64,000 nt of DNA, from NCBI RefSeq assembly GCF_900111765.1, contig NZ_FOIB01000005.1:1-64000 (forward strand), written 5' to 3'. Shown here one piece after another: positions 33,774 through 41,161 of this stretch. The stretch comes from Myxococcus fulvus (GTDB lineage: Bacteria; Myxococcota; Myxococcia; Myxococcales; Myxococcaceae). The notes below the pieces were generated by a model. It did not search any database. It was not told where the DNA came from and worked only from the letters and a program-made list of their open reading frames with translations. How positions within the stretch are numbered: the stretch's first letter is position 1; every line of letters starts with the position of its first letter. The position numbers and the translations under genes are program-made.

Positions 33774-34364
33774 TTACTTGGTGGGCGTCACGTTCTGCGT
33801 GACGCTCAGCTCGCGGACCACCATGTCCTTGCCGTCCTGCACGTACGACGCGCGGACCTGGTCGCCCTCCTTCAGGTCACCCAGCTTCACCTCCTGGTTG
33901 TTCTGGAGGATGCGGCTCTGGTCGTTCGTCTTCAGCTTGAGCTGACGGTTGTTGGAGGTGTCCACCACCGTCAGCGAGTTGCCGCTGGTGGAGAGCACGC
34001 GACCGGAGACACTGGTGGCCGCGGCCATGGCCCCCGCCGTGCCGGAGCCGCCCTGGGCCAGCTCGTCGTTGCGATCACGCTGCGCCTCGGCGAGGTCCGC
34101 CTGCTCATCGCGGACGTCCTCCTGGGCGCTGGCGATCTCCTCGTTCGCCTCACGCTGGGACTCGGCAATGTCCTCCTGCGCGTTGCGCTGGGTGTTCGCG
34201 ATGTCCTGCTGCTCGTCCTGGCGAATCTCCGCCACCTCCTGGCGGGCCTCGCCCTGCGCCTCGGCGACGTCCTGGCGCTGCTCCGCCACGTTGTCCCGCT
34301 TGCTGCAACCGGTCACCATCGCCATCGCCGCGACCGCACCGACCGCCATCATGAGCTTGCGCAT
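33774..34364 (-). CDS. Coiled-coil lipoprotein with a DUF5666-like C-terminal domain
   Basis: The 196-residue product has a lipoprotein signal with lipobox VTGC at residue 20. Residues 22-105 form a long Glu/Gln/Asp/Ala/Arg helix built of repeats such as DIANTQRNAQEDIAESQREA, predicted to be a coiled coil. A Gly-rich hinge leads to a small beta domain (SGRVLSTSGNSLTVVD then EGDQVRASYVQDG) of the DUF5666 type. This shape, a tethered rod with a globular head, suggests an envelope spacer or scaffold. It forms a single-gene unit, with its own terminator downstream and a long spacer upstream. Confidence 0.75.
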   Translation of the reverse strand: MRKLMMAVGAVAAMAMVTGCSKRDNVAEQRQDVAEAQGEARQEVAEIRQDEQQDIANTQRNAQEDIAESQREANEEIASAQEDVRDEQADLAEAQRDRNDELAQGGSGTAGAMAAATSVSGRVLSTSGNSLTVVDTSNNRQLKLKTNDQSRILQNNQEVKLGDLKEGDQVRASYVQDGKDMVVRELSVTQNVTPTK

Positions 34365-34618
34365 GTTCGTCCTGCCCCTTTCGGTAGGCTGTCCGGAGTG
34401 AGTGTTCCCCGGTGTTGGACAGAAAGTGAGCGCTCACCTCGAACTTGCACAGGGCTTGCGCGCGCGCGGGTGAAGACACAGGGGGCCCTCGGCGTGCACC
34501 CGGGCCTTGCTCGCCCGGCCGCTCTGCGTGGGAACATTCCCAGGAACTGCCCAGACAGGAGAAGCGGGTTGCCCAGAGAGAGGCACCCTGCTTCTCCGCG
34601 TGCTCACGGCCCGACGGA
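34365..34618. promoter_or_regulatory. Spacer with a palindrome and a large hairpin
   Basis: This 254-base spacer holds no gene. A perfect 12-bp palindrome, GTGAGCGCTCAC (34426-34437), lies 62 bases before the lipoprotein start and could be an operator. A long hairpin (arms GGAGAAGC at 34558-34565 and GCTTCTCC at 34590-34597, extended by internal pairs) lies 22 bases past the stop of the next gene and is a likely terminator for it on the minus strand, though without a T-tract. Confidence 0.45.
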
Positions 34619-35197
34619 CTACGGTCCCGCGTCGCCGCCCGCGTCCGGAGAACCGCCATCCGGCGCGCCGCCGCCCGCGTCCGCGTCATCGCAGAACGGA
34701 GCGCCCCCCTCCACCCAGCGGGCGACGAGGGCGCGCTCCTCCGCCGTGGGCAACGGGACGGTGGTCGGCGAGGGCGGCATGTCCTGGAACACCGAAGTGC
34801 GCGCGCGGATTCTGTCCGCCTTCGCAAATGCGCCCGGCAGTCCACCGCCGTCCGCGCCGCCATCCGGCGCCACGTAGTAGTCCAGACGGAACGAGGACTG
34901 GCCGCTGCCGCTGGTGTCCGCGCCGTGGCAGGTGCTCACGCAGCTCTTGGCGAGGATGGGCGCCACGTCCTCGCAGTACGTGGGCACCGGCCCCGCGTCG
35001 ATGGGACCCGCGTCGGACGAGGGCAGGCCGAGCACCTCGCACGTGCGCCCCTGGCCCTGCCTCACCGCGACGCAGACGTGGGTGTCGGGACAGTCGCCGG
35101 CCGTCTCGCACGTCTTGCCGGTGAAGTCCGCCACGTCGATGGTGCAGGCCACGAGGAGGGCGGCCGCGCCGGTGGCGCCCGCGAGGAGTTTCTTCAT
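34619..35197 (-). CDS. Lipoprotein with CX3CH cytochrome-like motif, copy 1
   Basis: The 192-residue lipoprotein (signal MKKLLAGATGAAALLVAC) has a Cys-rich N-terminal unit (CETAGDCPDTHVC to RTCEV). A cytochrome-like region follows: VAPILAKSCVSTCHGADTSG, a later FQDMPP, and ERALVARWVEGGAPFC. The order 'ILAxxC..CHGAD ... MPP ... W..GGAP' is that of planctomycete-type cytochrome c domains. The haem motif here is Cys86-x3-Cys90-His91, one residue longer than CXXCH. Haem attachment is therefore uncertain. A Gly/Asp/Ala-rich tail ends the protein. The next gene upstream is a duplicate. Confidence 0.7.
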   Translation of the reverse strand: MKKLLAGATGAAALLVACTIDVADFTGKTCETAGDCPDTHVCVAVRQGQGRTCEVLGLPSSDAGPIDAGPVPTYCEDVAPILAKSCVSTCHGADTSGSGQSSFRLDYYVAPDGGADGGGLPGAFAKADRIRARTSVFQDMPPSPTTVPLPTAEERALVARWVEGGAPFCDDADAGGGAPDGGSPDAGGDAGP

Positions 35198-35251
35198 GTT
35201 GGGCTCGGGAGAAACCGGGGACGAGGGAAGCGAGGGGGAACGGCCGCGACG

Positions 35252-35782
35252 TCAGGGCCCGGCATCGGGGCTGTCACAGAAGGGGGCGCCACCGGCCACC
35301 CAGCGCGCCACCAGGGCCCGCTCCTCGGCGGTGGGCTGCGTGACGCCGCTTCCCGTGGGAGGCATGTCCTTCAGGTCCGACGTGCGCACCCGGATGCGCA
35401 GCGCCTTGGCGCGCGCGCCCGGCACGCCGTTGCCCGTGGGCTCGTAGTAGTCCAGGCGGAACGAGGACTGACCGCTGCCGCTGGTGTCCGCGCCGTGGCA
35501 GGTGCTCACGCAGCTCTTGGCGAGGATGGGCTGCACGTCGTCGCAGTACGTGGGCACCGGTCCCGCGTCCGTGCCGCTGTCGGCCTCGGTGTAGCTCGGG
35601 GGATAGACGACCTCGCACGTGCGCTGGCCGTCGGCGGCCACGGCGGTGCAGGCATACGCGGAGGGACACTCGGTGTCGTCCGAGCAGGCGCGCCCGGCGA
35701 GGTCATCCACGTTGATGGAGCAGGCCACGGCCACCAGCACGGCACCGCAGGCCAGGAAGGGGACAGGAGAGCGGAGGGCCAC
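35252..35782 (-). CDS. Lipoprotein with CX3CH cytochrome-like motif, copy 2
   Basis: The 176-residue paralog of the preceding entry has a lipoprotein signal (LACGAVLVAVAC), the Cys-rich unit CSDDTECPSAYACTAV, the same ILAKSCVSTCHGADTSGSG block, DMPPTGSG, and ALVARWVAGGAPFC. No ATG is suitable; the GTG at 35782 gives VALRSPVPFLACGAV, with a weak ribosome-binding site. An 88-base segment around the CX3CH block differs from copy 1 at only two positions. Proteins of this shape are probably outer-membrane anchored. A redox function is possible but unproven. Confidence 0.65.
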   Translation of the reverse strand: MALRSPVPFLACGAVLVAVACSINVDDLAGRACSDDTECPSAYACTAVAADGQRTCEVVYPPSYTEADSGTDAGPVPTYCDDVQPILAKSCVSTCHGADTSGSGQSSFRLDYYEPTGNGVPGARAKALRIRVRTSDLKDMPPTGSGVTQPTAEERALVARWVAGGAPFCDSPDAGP

Positions 35783-35793
35783 GGGGGGCTCGG

Positions 35794-36189
35794 TCAGAAG
35801 TGGTAGGTGAGGCTGGCGGTGTCGGCGGCCTCGTCCGGGAGCAGCTCCAGCACCAGCCCGTACAGCACGGCGGCGCCCGCGGCGGCGTACATCAGGTTGG
35901 CCGCGGTGGACGCCGAACGGGCGCGGTCCAACGTGCTCCTCGCCTCCCGGGCGGACGACAGGCTCTGCGCACGCTTCGCCTCTCCCTGCGCGAAGAAGCC
36001 CAGGCCCAGGCCGCCCACGGCCAGCACGCCGCCCGCGACGAAGGCATACCGGTGGCCGTGCAGCAGGGGCTGGGGCGCGCGGACAGGGGCATCCAGGGTC
36101 GCGACGGGGTCGGCGGCGACGGCGGTGACGGGCAGCCCGAGCGCGACGACGAGCGCGGTGGAGACAAGCCTGCTGGGAGCCATGAGCAT
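35794..36189 (-). CDS. Small membrane protein upstream of the CX3CH lipoproteins
   Basis: The 131-residue product has a signal peptide or first helix (RLVSTALVVALGLPVTAVAA), a second helix (YAFVAGGVLAVGGLGLGFFAQ), an amphipathic segment (KRAQSLSSAREARSTLDRAR), and a third helix (LMYAAAGAAVLYGLVLELL). I do not recognise a family. The -10 box TATACT ends seven bases before the ATG at 36189, which implies a leaderless transcript; an ATG at 36183 is the alternative. The CX3CH lipoprotein copy 2 follows after 11 bases. Confidence 0.6.
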   Translation of the reverse strand: MLMAPSRLVSTALVVALGLPVTAVAADPVATLDAPVRAPQPLLHGHRYAFVAGGVLAVGGLGLGFFAQGEAKRAQSLSSAREARSTLDRARSASTAANLMYAAAGAAVLYGLVLELLPDEAADTASLTYHF

Positions 36190-36196
36190 GGCGCCG

Positions 36197-36202
36197 AGTA
36201 TA
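36197..36202 (-). promoter_or_regulatory. -10 element predicting a leaderless mRNA
   Basis: TATACT on the minus strand is followed by exactly seven bases and then the ATG at 36189, so the transcript would begin at or next to the start codon. No Shine-Dalgarno sequence is present, which agrees. The -35 region is weak. Confidence 0.5.
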
Positions 36203-36238
36203 GCGGTGACGCTGGCGGACGTACTGCCGGAGTGTGCG

Positions 36239-36267
36239 TTGACAGCACAAGAGGGCCCCTGTAGTGC
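36239..36267 (+). promoter_or_regulatory. Promoter of the thiSGE genes
   Basis: A consensus -35 TTGACA (36239-36244) is followed after 17 bases by TAGTGC (36262-36267), a poor -10 box. Transcription would begin near 36274, only about 29 bases before thiS. That is too short for a TPP riboswitch, and no THI-box is seen. The divergent -10 box for the minus-strand gene is about 37 bases away. Confidence 0.5.
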
Positions 36268-36302
36268 GTGCCCGGGTCCCCATCGCAAGGAGCCGTGACG
36301 CC

Positions 36303-36503
36303 GTGCAGGTCTGGGTCAACGGAGAAACGCGCGAGGTGCCGGAGGCAACCACCCTCTCGGCGCTGCTGGAGTCGCTTCGGGTCGGCGGCCCGGGCGTGGC
36401 CGTGGAGGTGAACGCCGAGGTGGTGCGCCGCGCCCGCCACCCCGAGCACCGCCTCCAGCCAGGGGACCGCGTGGAGATCGTCACCTTCGTCGGCGGCGGG
36501 TAG
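36303..36503 (+). CDS. thiS: Sulfur carrier protein ThiS
   Basis: ThiS is the ubiquitin-like carrier whose C-terminal thiocarboxylate gives sulfur to the thiazole ring of thiamine. The 66-residue product starts [12 protein letters not shown] at a GTG behind AAGGAG, has the family's VEVNAEVV strand, and ends FVGGG with the required C-terminal Gly-Gly. A longer frame from 36264 would add 13 residues unlike ThiS. thiG follows after 13 bases. No thiF or thiO is in the window. Confidence 0.9.
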   Translation: MQVWVNGETREVPEATTLSALLESLRVGGPGVAVEVNAEVVRRARHPEHRLQPGDRVEIVTFVGGG

Positions 36504-36516
36504 CGAGGAGATGGCC

Positions 36517-37299
36517 ATGAGCATCCAGGACAAGCCCTTCACCATCGCGGGGGTGACGTTCTCCTCCCGCCTCATCCTGGGGACCGGCAAGTACCCCAGT
36601 CACGCCATCATGAAGCAGTGTCACGAGTCCTCCGGAACGGAGATGGTGACGGTGGCCGTGCGCCGGCTGGACCTGAAGGCCACGGGCGAGGCGTCGCTCA
36701 TGAGCTTCATCGACCGGCAGAAGCTGCGCCTCTTGCCCAACACGGCCCTCTGCTACACGGCCGACGACGCGGTGCGCACCTGCCGGCTCGCCGAGGAATT
36801 GGGCATGAGCAAGTGGGTGAAGCTGGAGGTCCTCGGCGACGAGAAGACGCTCTACCCGGACGTCGAGGAGACGGTGAAGGCGGCGCGCATCCTGGTGAAG
36901 GAGGGCTTCACCGTGCTGCCCTACACCAGCGATGACCCGATCACCGCGCGCAAGCTGGAGGACGCGGGCTGCGCGGCGGTGATGCCGCTGGGCGCGCCCA
37001 TCGGCAGCGGCCTGGGCATCCGCAACCCGCACAACCTGCGCCTCATCCTGGAGACGGTGAAGGTGCCCGTCATCGTCGACGCCGGCGTGGGCACCGCGTC
37101 CGACGCGGCCATCGCCATGGAGCTGGGCGTGGACGGCGTGCTGATGAACACCGCCATCGCCGGCGCGCAGGACCCGGTGCGCATGGCCGTGGCCATGAAG
37201 AAGGCCGTGGAGGCGGGCCGCGACGCGTACCTCGCCGGGCGCATCCCCCGGAAGGCCTACGGCTCCGCGTCCAGCCCCATCGACGGCATCGTCCAGTAG
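36517..37299 (+). CDS. thiG: Thiazole synthase
   Basis: ThiG forms the thiazole phosphate of thiamine from DXP, dehydroglycine and ThiS thiocarboxylate. The 260-residue TIM-barrel protein has [15 protein letters not shown], the catalytic lysine region ([14 protein letters not shown]), [14 protein letters not shown] and [11 protein letters not shown], all typical. The frame opens with ATGGCCATG; GAGGAG touches the first ATG but is well spaced for the second, so I use 36517. It lies between thiS and thiE in an operon. Confidence 0.95.
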   Translation: MSIQDKPFTIAGVTFSSRLILGTGKYPSHAIMKQCHESSGTEMVTVAVRRLDLKATGEASLMSFIDRQKLRLLPNTALCYTADDAVRTCRLAEELGMSKWVKLEVLGDEKTLYPDVEETVKAARILVKEGFTVLPYTSDDPITARKLEDAGCAAVMPLGAPIGSGLGIRNPHNLRLILETVKVPVIVDAGVGTASDAAIAMELGVDGVLMNTAIAGAQDPVRMAVAMKKAVEAGRDAYLAGRIPRKAYGSASSPIDGIVQ

Positions 37300-37326
37300 C
37301 GCCGCGCGGACGGACAGGACGCTCCC

Positions 37327-37962
37327 GTGGCGCCCACCCTCCCCCGGCTCGTCGTCATCACCGACTGGCGCCTTCCCCGAGGGCGCCTCCTGGAGGCGTT
37401 GTCCCGCGCGCTGGACGCGGGCCCGGACGTCGCCGTGCAGCACCGTCACCCGGAGGCCACCTCGCGCATGTTCCTCGAGGAGGCCCGGGTGCTCGCCGCG
37501 CTCTGCCACGCCCGGGGCAATCCGCTGTTCATCAACGGGCGGCTGGACGTGGCGTTGCTCGTGGACGCCCATCTGCACCTGCCCGCCCACGGGCTCCTGC
37601 CCTCGCAGGTCCGCCCGCGCCTGCCCGAGGGGCGCCTCCTCAGCGTGGCCGTGCATGACGAGGCCGAGGCCCTGGACGCGCGCGGCGCCGACCTGGCCCT
37701 GGTGAGCCCCGTCCATGCGCCCGGCTCCAAGCCCGGGGATGCGCGGCGACCGCTCGGGCCCGAGGGTTTCCGTGCCCTGGCGGGCAGGCTCGAGTGCCCG
37801 GCGCTCGCGCTCGGGGGCATGACCGACGAGCGGGCCCGTGCGCTGGAGGGCGCGGCCGGGGTGGCCGTCATCTCGGCGGTTCTGGAGGCGGAGGACCCGG
37901 CGCACGCGGCGCGCACGCTGCTCGCGGCCTGCCCTCCCCGGGCTATGCTGCCGGTCCCGTGA
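37327..37962 (+). CDS. thiE: Thiamine phosphate synthase (ThiE/TenI family)
   Basis: ThiE joins the pyrimidine and thiazole halves of thiamine. The 211-residue TIM-barrel protein starts at a GTG and has LVVITDWRLPRG, DVAVQHRHPEA (where RQK/REK is more usual), NPLFINGRLDVAL, VDAHLHLP, and the phosphate-binding region ALALGGMTDERA. The active-site motifs differ somewhat from E. coli ThiE, so a TenI-like role cannot be excluded, but the position behind thiS and thiG supports ThiE. Its stop overlaps the start of the next gene (GTGA). Confidence 0.8.
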   Translation: MAPTLPRLVVITDWRLPRGRLLEALSRALDAGPDVAVQHRHPEATSRMFLEEARVLAALCHARGNPLFINGRLDVALLVDAHLHLPAHGLLPSQVRPRLPEGRLLSVAVHDEAEALDARGADLALVSPVHAPGSKPGDARRPLGPEGFRALAGRLECPALALGGMTDERARALEGAAGVAVISAVLEAEDPAHAARTLLAACPPRAMLPVP

Positions 37963-38993
37963 CTTCACCTGCCTCCGCATCCGCGCTGCGTCCCCTGGCC
38001 CTGGGGGAGCTCATCGACCGCTCCGTCACCTTCTGGCGCGGCCACCTCAAGCCCCTCTTCGTGCTCAGCCTGGGCTACTCGCTGGTCAACTACATCGCGA
38101 CCAAGGGCGTGCTCCAGCTCACGCGGGTGCTGACGCCCATGCTGTACTCACCCGATCAGCAGGCGCTGGCCCAAGAGAGGCCGTTCGAGATGCTGGGGCA
38201 GTCCGCCCTCGCCATGGTGCTGTGGGGCGGGATGTTCTCCTTCCTCATCTGGAGCTACTGGCTGGCGATGGTCGCCACGTCCCGCTTCGTGGTGTCCACG
38301 CAGCTCGGGACGCCGGTGAGCCCCGCGGACAGCCTGCGCCGTGGCCTCTCCATGGTGGGGCCGGTGACGGGGGCGTTCGTGTTGTCGCTGGGCTGGTCGT
38401 TGCTCGTGATGCTGGTGGCGTGTGTCCCCGGCATCATCGTGCTCGTCGTGGGCGGAGTCGTGTCGGCGACGGGCTCGCAGGCGCTGGGCGCGGTGGTGCT
38501 CATCCTGGGTGCGCTGGTGCTGGGCCTGGGCATGGTGGGTGCCATGCTGTGGTACTTCCTGCGCTTCCTGCTCTTGCCGCCCGTGCTGGCGATGGAGGAC
38601 CTGGGCGCGTGGGCTGCCTTCCAGCGCTCGGGGGCGCTGCTGTCCGGGCGCGTGGAGCCGGGCTTCCTGGGGCGGGTGGTGGTGCGGGGGATGATTCTCT
38701 TCACCGTCGTCAGCCTCATCCTGTTCTCGGTGCACCTGTTGTTCGGCATCCCCTCCTGGCTGGTGATGCTGCCCTACGGCAACCCGTTCTCCGCGGACAC
38801 CATCGCCCGCACGCCCCAGTGGCTGCTGGTGCCCGTCGAGCTCCTGCAGGTCATGGCGCAGTCCTTCTTTTCTCCCGTGAACTTCGTCGTCTGCGCGTTC
38901 TTCTACCTGGACCTGCGCGTGCGCCGGGAAGCCCTGGACCTGGAGCAGCGGCTGGGCGGTGATACCTCGCCGACGTCGCCGCTCGCCGCCTGA
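37959..38993 (+). CDS. Polytopic membrane protein of unknown function
   Basis: The 344-residue protein starts at a GTG overlapping the thiE stop. It begins with a short soluble segment (LRPLALGELIDRSVTFWRGH) and then has about six hydrophobic helices, for example LAMVLWGGMFSFLIWSYWLA, LGWSLLVMLVACVPGIIVLV and LGAVVLILGALVLGLGMVGA. The opening 'LxLGEIxDxsfxLyR-h' is shared by uncharacterised glycerophosphoryl-diesterase-like membrane domains. It precedes the DUF4129-like gene by 12 bases, so the three membrane genes 37959-41104 are probably co-transcribed. Confidence 0.65.
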   Translation: MTSPASASALRPLALGELIDRSVTFWRGHLKPLFVLSLGYSLVNYIATKGVLQLTRVLTPMLYSPDQQALAQERPFEMLGQSALAMVLWGGMFSFLIWSYWLAMVATSRFVVSTQLGTPVSPADSLRRGLSMVGPVTGAFVLSLGWSLLVMLVACVPGIIVLVVGGVVSATGSQALGAVVLILGALVLGLGMVGAMLWYFLRFLLLPPVLAMEDLGAWAAFQRSGALLSGRVEPGFLGRVVVRGMILFTVVSLILFSVHLLFGIPSWLVMLPYGNPFSADTIARTPQWLLVPVELLQVMAQSFFSPVNFVVCAFFYLDLRVRREALDLEQRLGGDTSPTSPLAA

Positions 38994-39005
38994 TCTCGCG
39001 CGCCT

Positions 39006-39911
39006 GTGTCCGTGTCCTTCCTGCCCTTGATGCTCCTGTTGACCGCGCTTCCCTGCGAAGAGCGGGAGGACACTGCGCGCTCGCTCGCGGAGGCGCTGCG
39101 CGCGGGCCCTTCCGAGGTCTCCGCGTCACTGGAGCGATTGGAGCGGAGGCTCGGAGGAATCCCGCTGCCTCCCGCCTCCGAGGACGCGACGGACGCTCAG
39201 CGTGTCGAGCAGGTGACGGCGTTCCTCGAGCGCGCGTGCGCCCTGCGTGAGCAGGAGGCCCGCTCCGGCGAGCCGGTGACGGAGCTTCCCGAGAGCGAGC
39301 AGCAGCGACTGAAGGCTGTGTTGGATCGGCCGGAGTTCGCTCGCGCGAGACAGCGGCACGGAGATCTGGTGAAGCAGTGGCTGCGCAAGCTGGAGGCGTG
39401 GCTGGAGGGACTGTTCGAGTCGCGCGAGGCCCAGGGCTTCGCGGTGGCGACTCGCACGGTGATGCTGGGATTGGCGATGGCGCTCGTGCTGTGGGGCGTG
39501 CTGAAGGTTCGCGCCATGCGCCGGGGGCGCGCCTCGGGGCGAGCACAGGACGATGTCGGGGCCGCGGCGCCGCTCGTGCTGGACGCGCCACCGGAGCACC
39601 TGCGACGCGCGCGCGGGGCCCTGGAGAACGATGGACGCGAGGCGATTCGCGAGGCGCTGCTGGGAATGCTGTCCGCGCTGGAGGAGCGCCGGCTGGCGCG
39701 CCCCGACCGCGTGAAGACGAACCGGGAGCTGGCCTCGGAGCTGCCGTCGCGAGGGGCTCCCGCCTCCGTCACCCGGGAGGTCGAGCGTCTGGTGGAGTGG
39801 TACGACCACGCCTTCTACTCCCTGGCCCCCGTCCCCGTGGACGAGGCCACGCGGTTCCTCGACGCGGTGGAGCGACTCCTCGGCACGCTCGGCGCGGAGG
39901 CCGCGGCATGA
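39006..39911 (+). CDS. DUF4129-domain membrane protein
   Basis: The 301-residue protein (GTG start) has a signal peptide (FLPLMLLLTALPC). A helical periplasmic part follows, then one membrane helix (TVMLGLAMALVLWGVLKV), then a cytoplasmic C-terminal domain with RRARGALENDGREAIREALL, TNRELASELP and VERLVEWYDHAFYS. That last part matches the DUF4129 pattern. Such genes usually accompany DUF4350, DUF58 and MoxR genes in a membrane stress or cell-envelope cluster. Here only the DUF4350-like gene follows (overlap at 39908), and MoxR and DUF58 are missing. Confidence 0.75.
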   Translation: MSVSFLPLMLLLTALPCEEREDTARSLAEALRAGPSEVSASLERLERRLGGIPLPPASEDATDAQRVEQVTAFLERACALREQEARSGEPVTELPESEQQRLKAVLDRPEFARARQRHGDLVKQWLRKLEAWLEGLFESREAQGFAVATRTVMLGLAMALVLWGVLKVRAMRRGRASGRAQDDVGAAAPLVLDAPPEHLRRARGALENDGREAIREALLGMLSALEERRLARPDRVKTNRELASELPSRGAPASVTREVERLVEWYDHAFYSLAPVPVDEATRFLDAVERLLGTLGAEAAA

Positions 39912-41104
39912 GCCACGCCGGGAAGAACGCACGGACGCTCATCGTCTTCGGTGTCCTCATCGCGATCGCGCTGGCGATGGGCCTGTCGACGCGCGCGGAT
40001 GCGCCCGACTCGCCCGTTCCCTCCGTGGAGAACACGGGCCCCCAGGGCGCTCGCGCGCTCTACCTGTTCCTCCAGGAAGGCGGACGTGCCGTCAGCACGC
40101 ACCTCGCCTCACTGGAGTCACTCGCCGCCGACACCCGGACGCTCGTGCTGGCCTCGCCCATCGGCAGCCCCGTGACGGACGAAGAGGTGCGCAAGGTCGA
40201 GCACTTCGTCGAGCAGGGCGGCACGCTCGTGTACCTCTCGACGCGCGAGCTCGGCATGCACCAGGCCGCGCTGGAGAAGTGGCTCCGTCTGGAGACCGGG
40301 CCCCTGCTGCCCTCGAGTGAGCGCGGGCTCTCCACGGACCTCGCGGATGCGGGTGGAACCACGGTGGACGTGTGGCTGGGCGCGGGCCCCCTTCGCGGGC
40401 TCAGCACGCTGCGCGTCTCCCAGGACCGCGGCATCCTCATGGAGCACCCGGATGCGATTCCGCTCGCGGGGCTCGGCGGCGCGGTGACGGTGTGGCGGCG
40501 CGCCCTCGGACAGGGCGAAATCTACGTCCTCGCCGGCGCGGACCTCCTGGAGAACCGCCGCATCGAGCTGCTCGACAACGCGCGCTTCTGGAACGCGCTC
40601 GCGGCCCGTGGCCCCCTCGTCATCGACGAGTACCACCACCAGCTCGCGCCCCCGCCTCCACTGTCGCGTGGCATCTGGGTCTTCGTGGCCCAGGTCCTGG
40701 TCGTCAGCGGTCTCTACGCGTTCTCACGCGGCACGCGCTTCGGCGCCCCGAGGCCGGAACGGGAGGAGAAACACCGCTCCGCGCTGGAGTACGTGCGCAG
40801 CATGGGCTGGCTCATGCGACGCGCGAAGGTGGAGAAGTCCCTGCTCCCCGAGCTGGACACCTCCTTCCGTCAGCAACTGCAGGAGCGCCTGGGCATCTCC
40901 CCTGCCCTCGCCGACGCGGAGGCCGCGCGACTCCTCGAACAGGACGGCGGCATCCCCGCGTCGCACTACCTGGACGCGAAGGCGGAGTTGAACCGGCTGC
41001 TCGGACAAGCCACCGTGAAGCCCTCGGACTACGCGCGAGTGGCCCGCCTCTATGCGCACCTGGAGCGCACCGTTGCGGGCCGACAATCGCTCAGCCGTTC
41101 CTGA
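39908..41104 (+). CDS. DUF4350-domain membrane protein
   Basis: The 398-residue protein has an N-terminal helix (LIVFGVLIAIALAMGLST), then a DUF4350-like domain with GARALYLFLQEGGRAVSTHL, TLVLASPIGSPVTDEEV and EQGGTLVYLSTRE. A second helix (IWVFVAQVLVVSGLYAFS) and a helical cytoplasmic tail follow. The ATG at 39908 overlaps the stop of the DUF4129 gene (ATGA). The GATase-like fold of DUF4350 suggests ligand binding; no activity is known. A hairpin at 41125-41149 follows. Confidence 0.75.
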   Translation: MSHAGKNARTLIVFGVLIAIALAMGLSTRADAPDSPVPSVENTGPQGARALYLFLQEGGRAVSTHLASLESLAADTRTLVLASPIGSPVTDEEVRKVEHFVEQGGTLVYLSTRELGMHQAALEKWLRLETGPLLPSSERGLSTDLADAGGTTVDVWLGAGPLRGLSTLRVSQDRGILMEHPDAIPLAGLGGAVTVWRRALGQGEIYVLAGADLLENRRIELLDNARFWNALAARGPLVIDEYHHQLAPPPPLSRGIWVFVAQVLVVSGLYAFSRGTRFGAPRPEREEKHRSALEYVRSMGWLMRRAKVEKSLLPELDTSFRQQLQERLGISPALADAEAARLLEQDGGIPASHYLDAKAELNRLLGQATVKPSDYARVARLYAHLERTVAGRQSLSRS

Positions 41105-41124
41105 GTCCCACCCTCACGTGGACA

Positions 41125-41149
41125 CCGGGCGCGAGACCACCGCGCCCGG
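41125..41149. terminator. Hairpin between converging genes
   Basis: A perfect 9-bp stem (41125-41133 with 41141-41149) closes a 7-base loop midway between the DUF4350 gene and the minus-strand glycosyltransferase. No T-tract follows in either direction. It is likely a shared terminator. Confidence 0.5.
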
Positions 41150-41161
41150 AAAGCCCCACGC

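Noticed and set aside
36245..36302. A TPP riboswitch before thiS
   Set aside because: The predicted leader is only about 30 bases and has no THI-box core.
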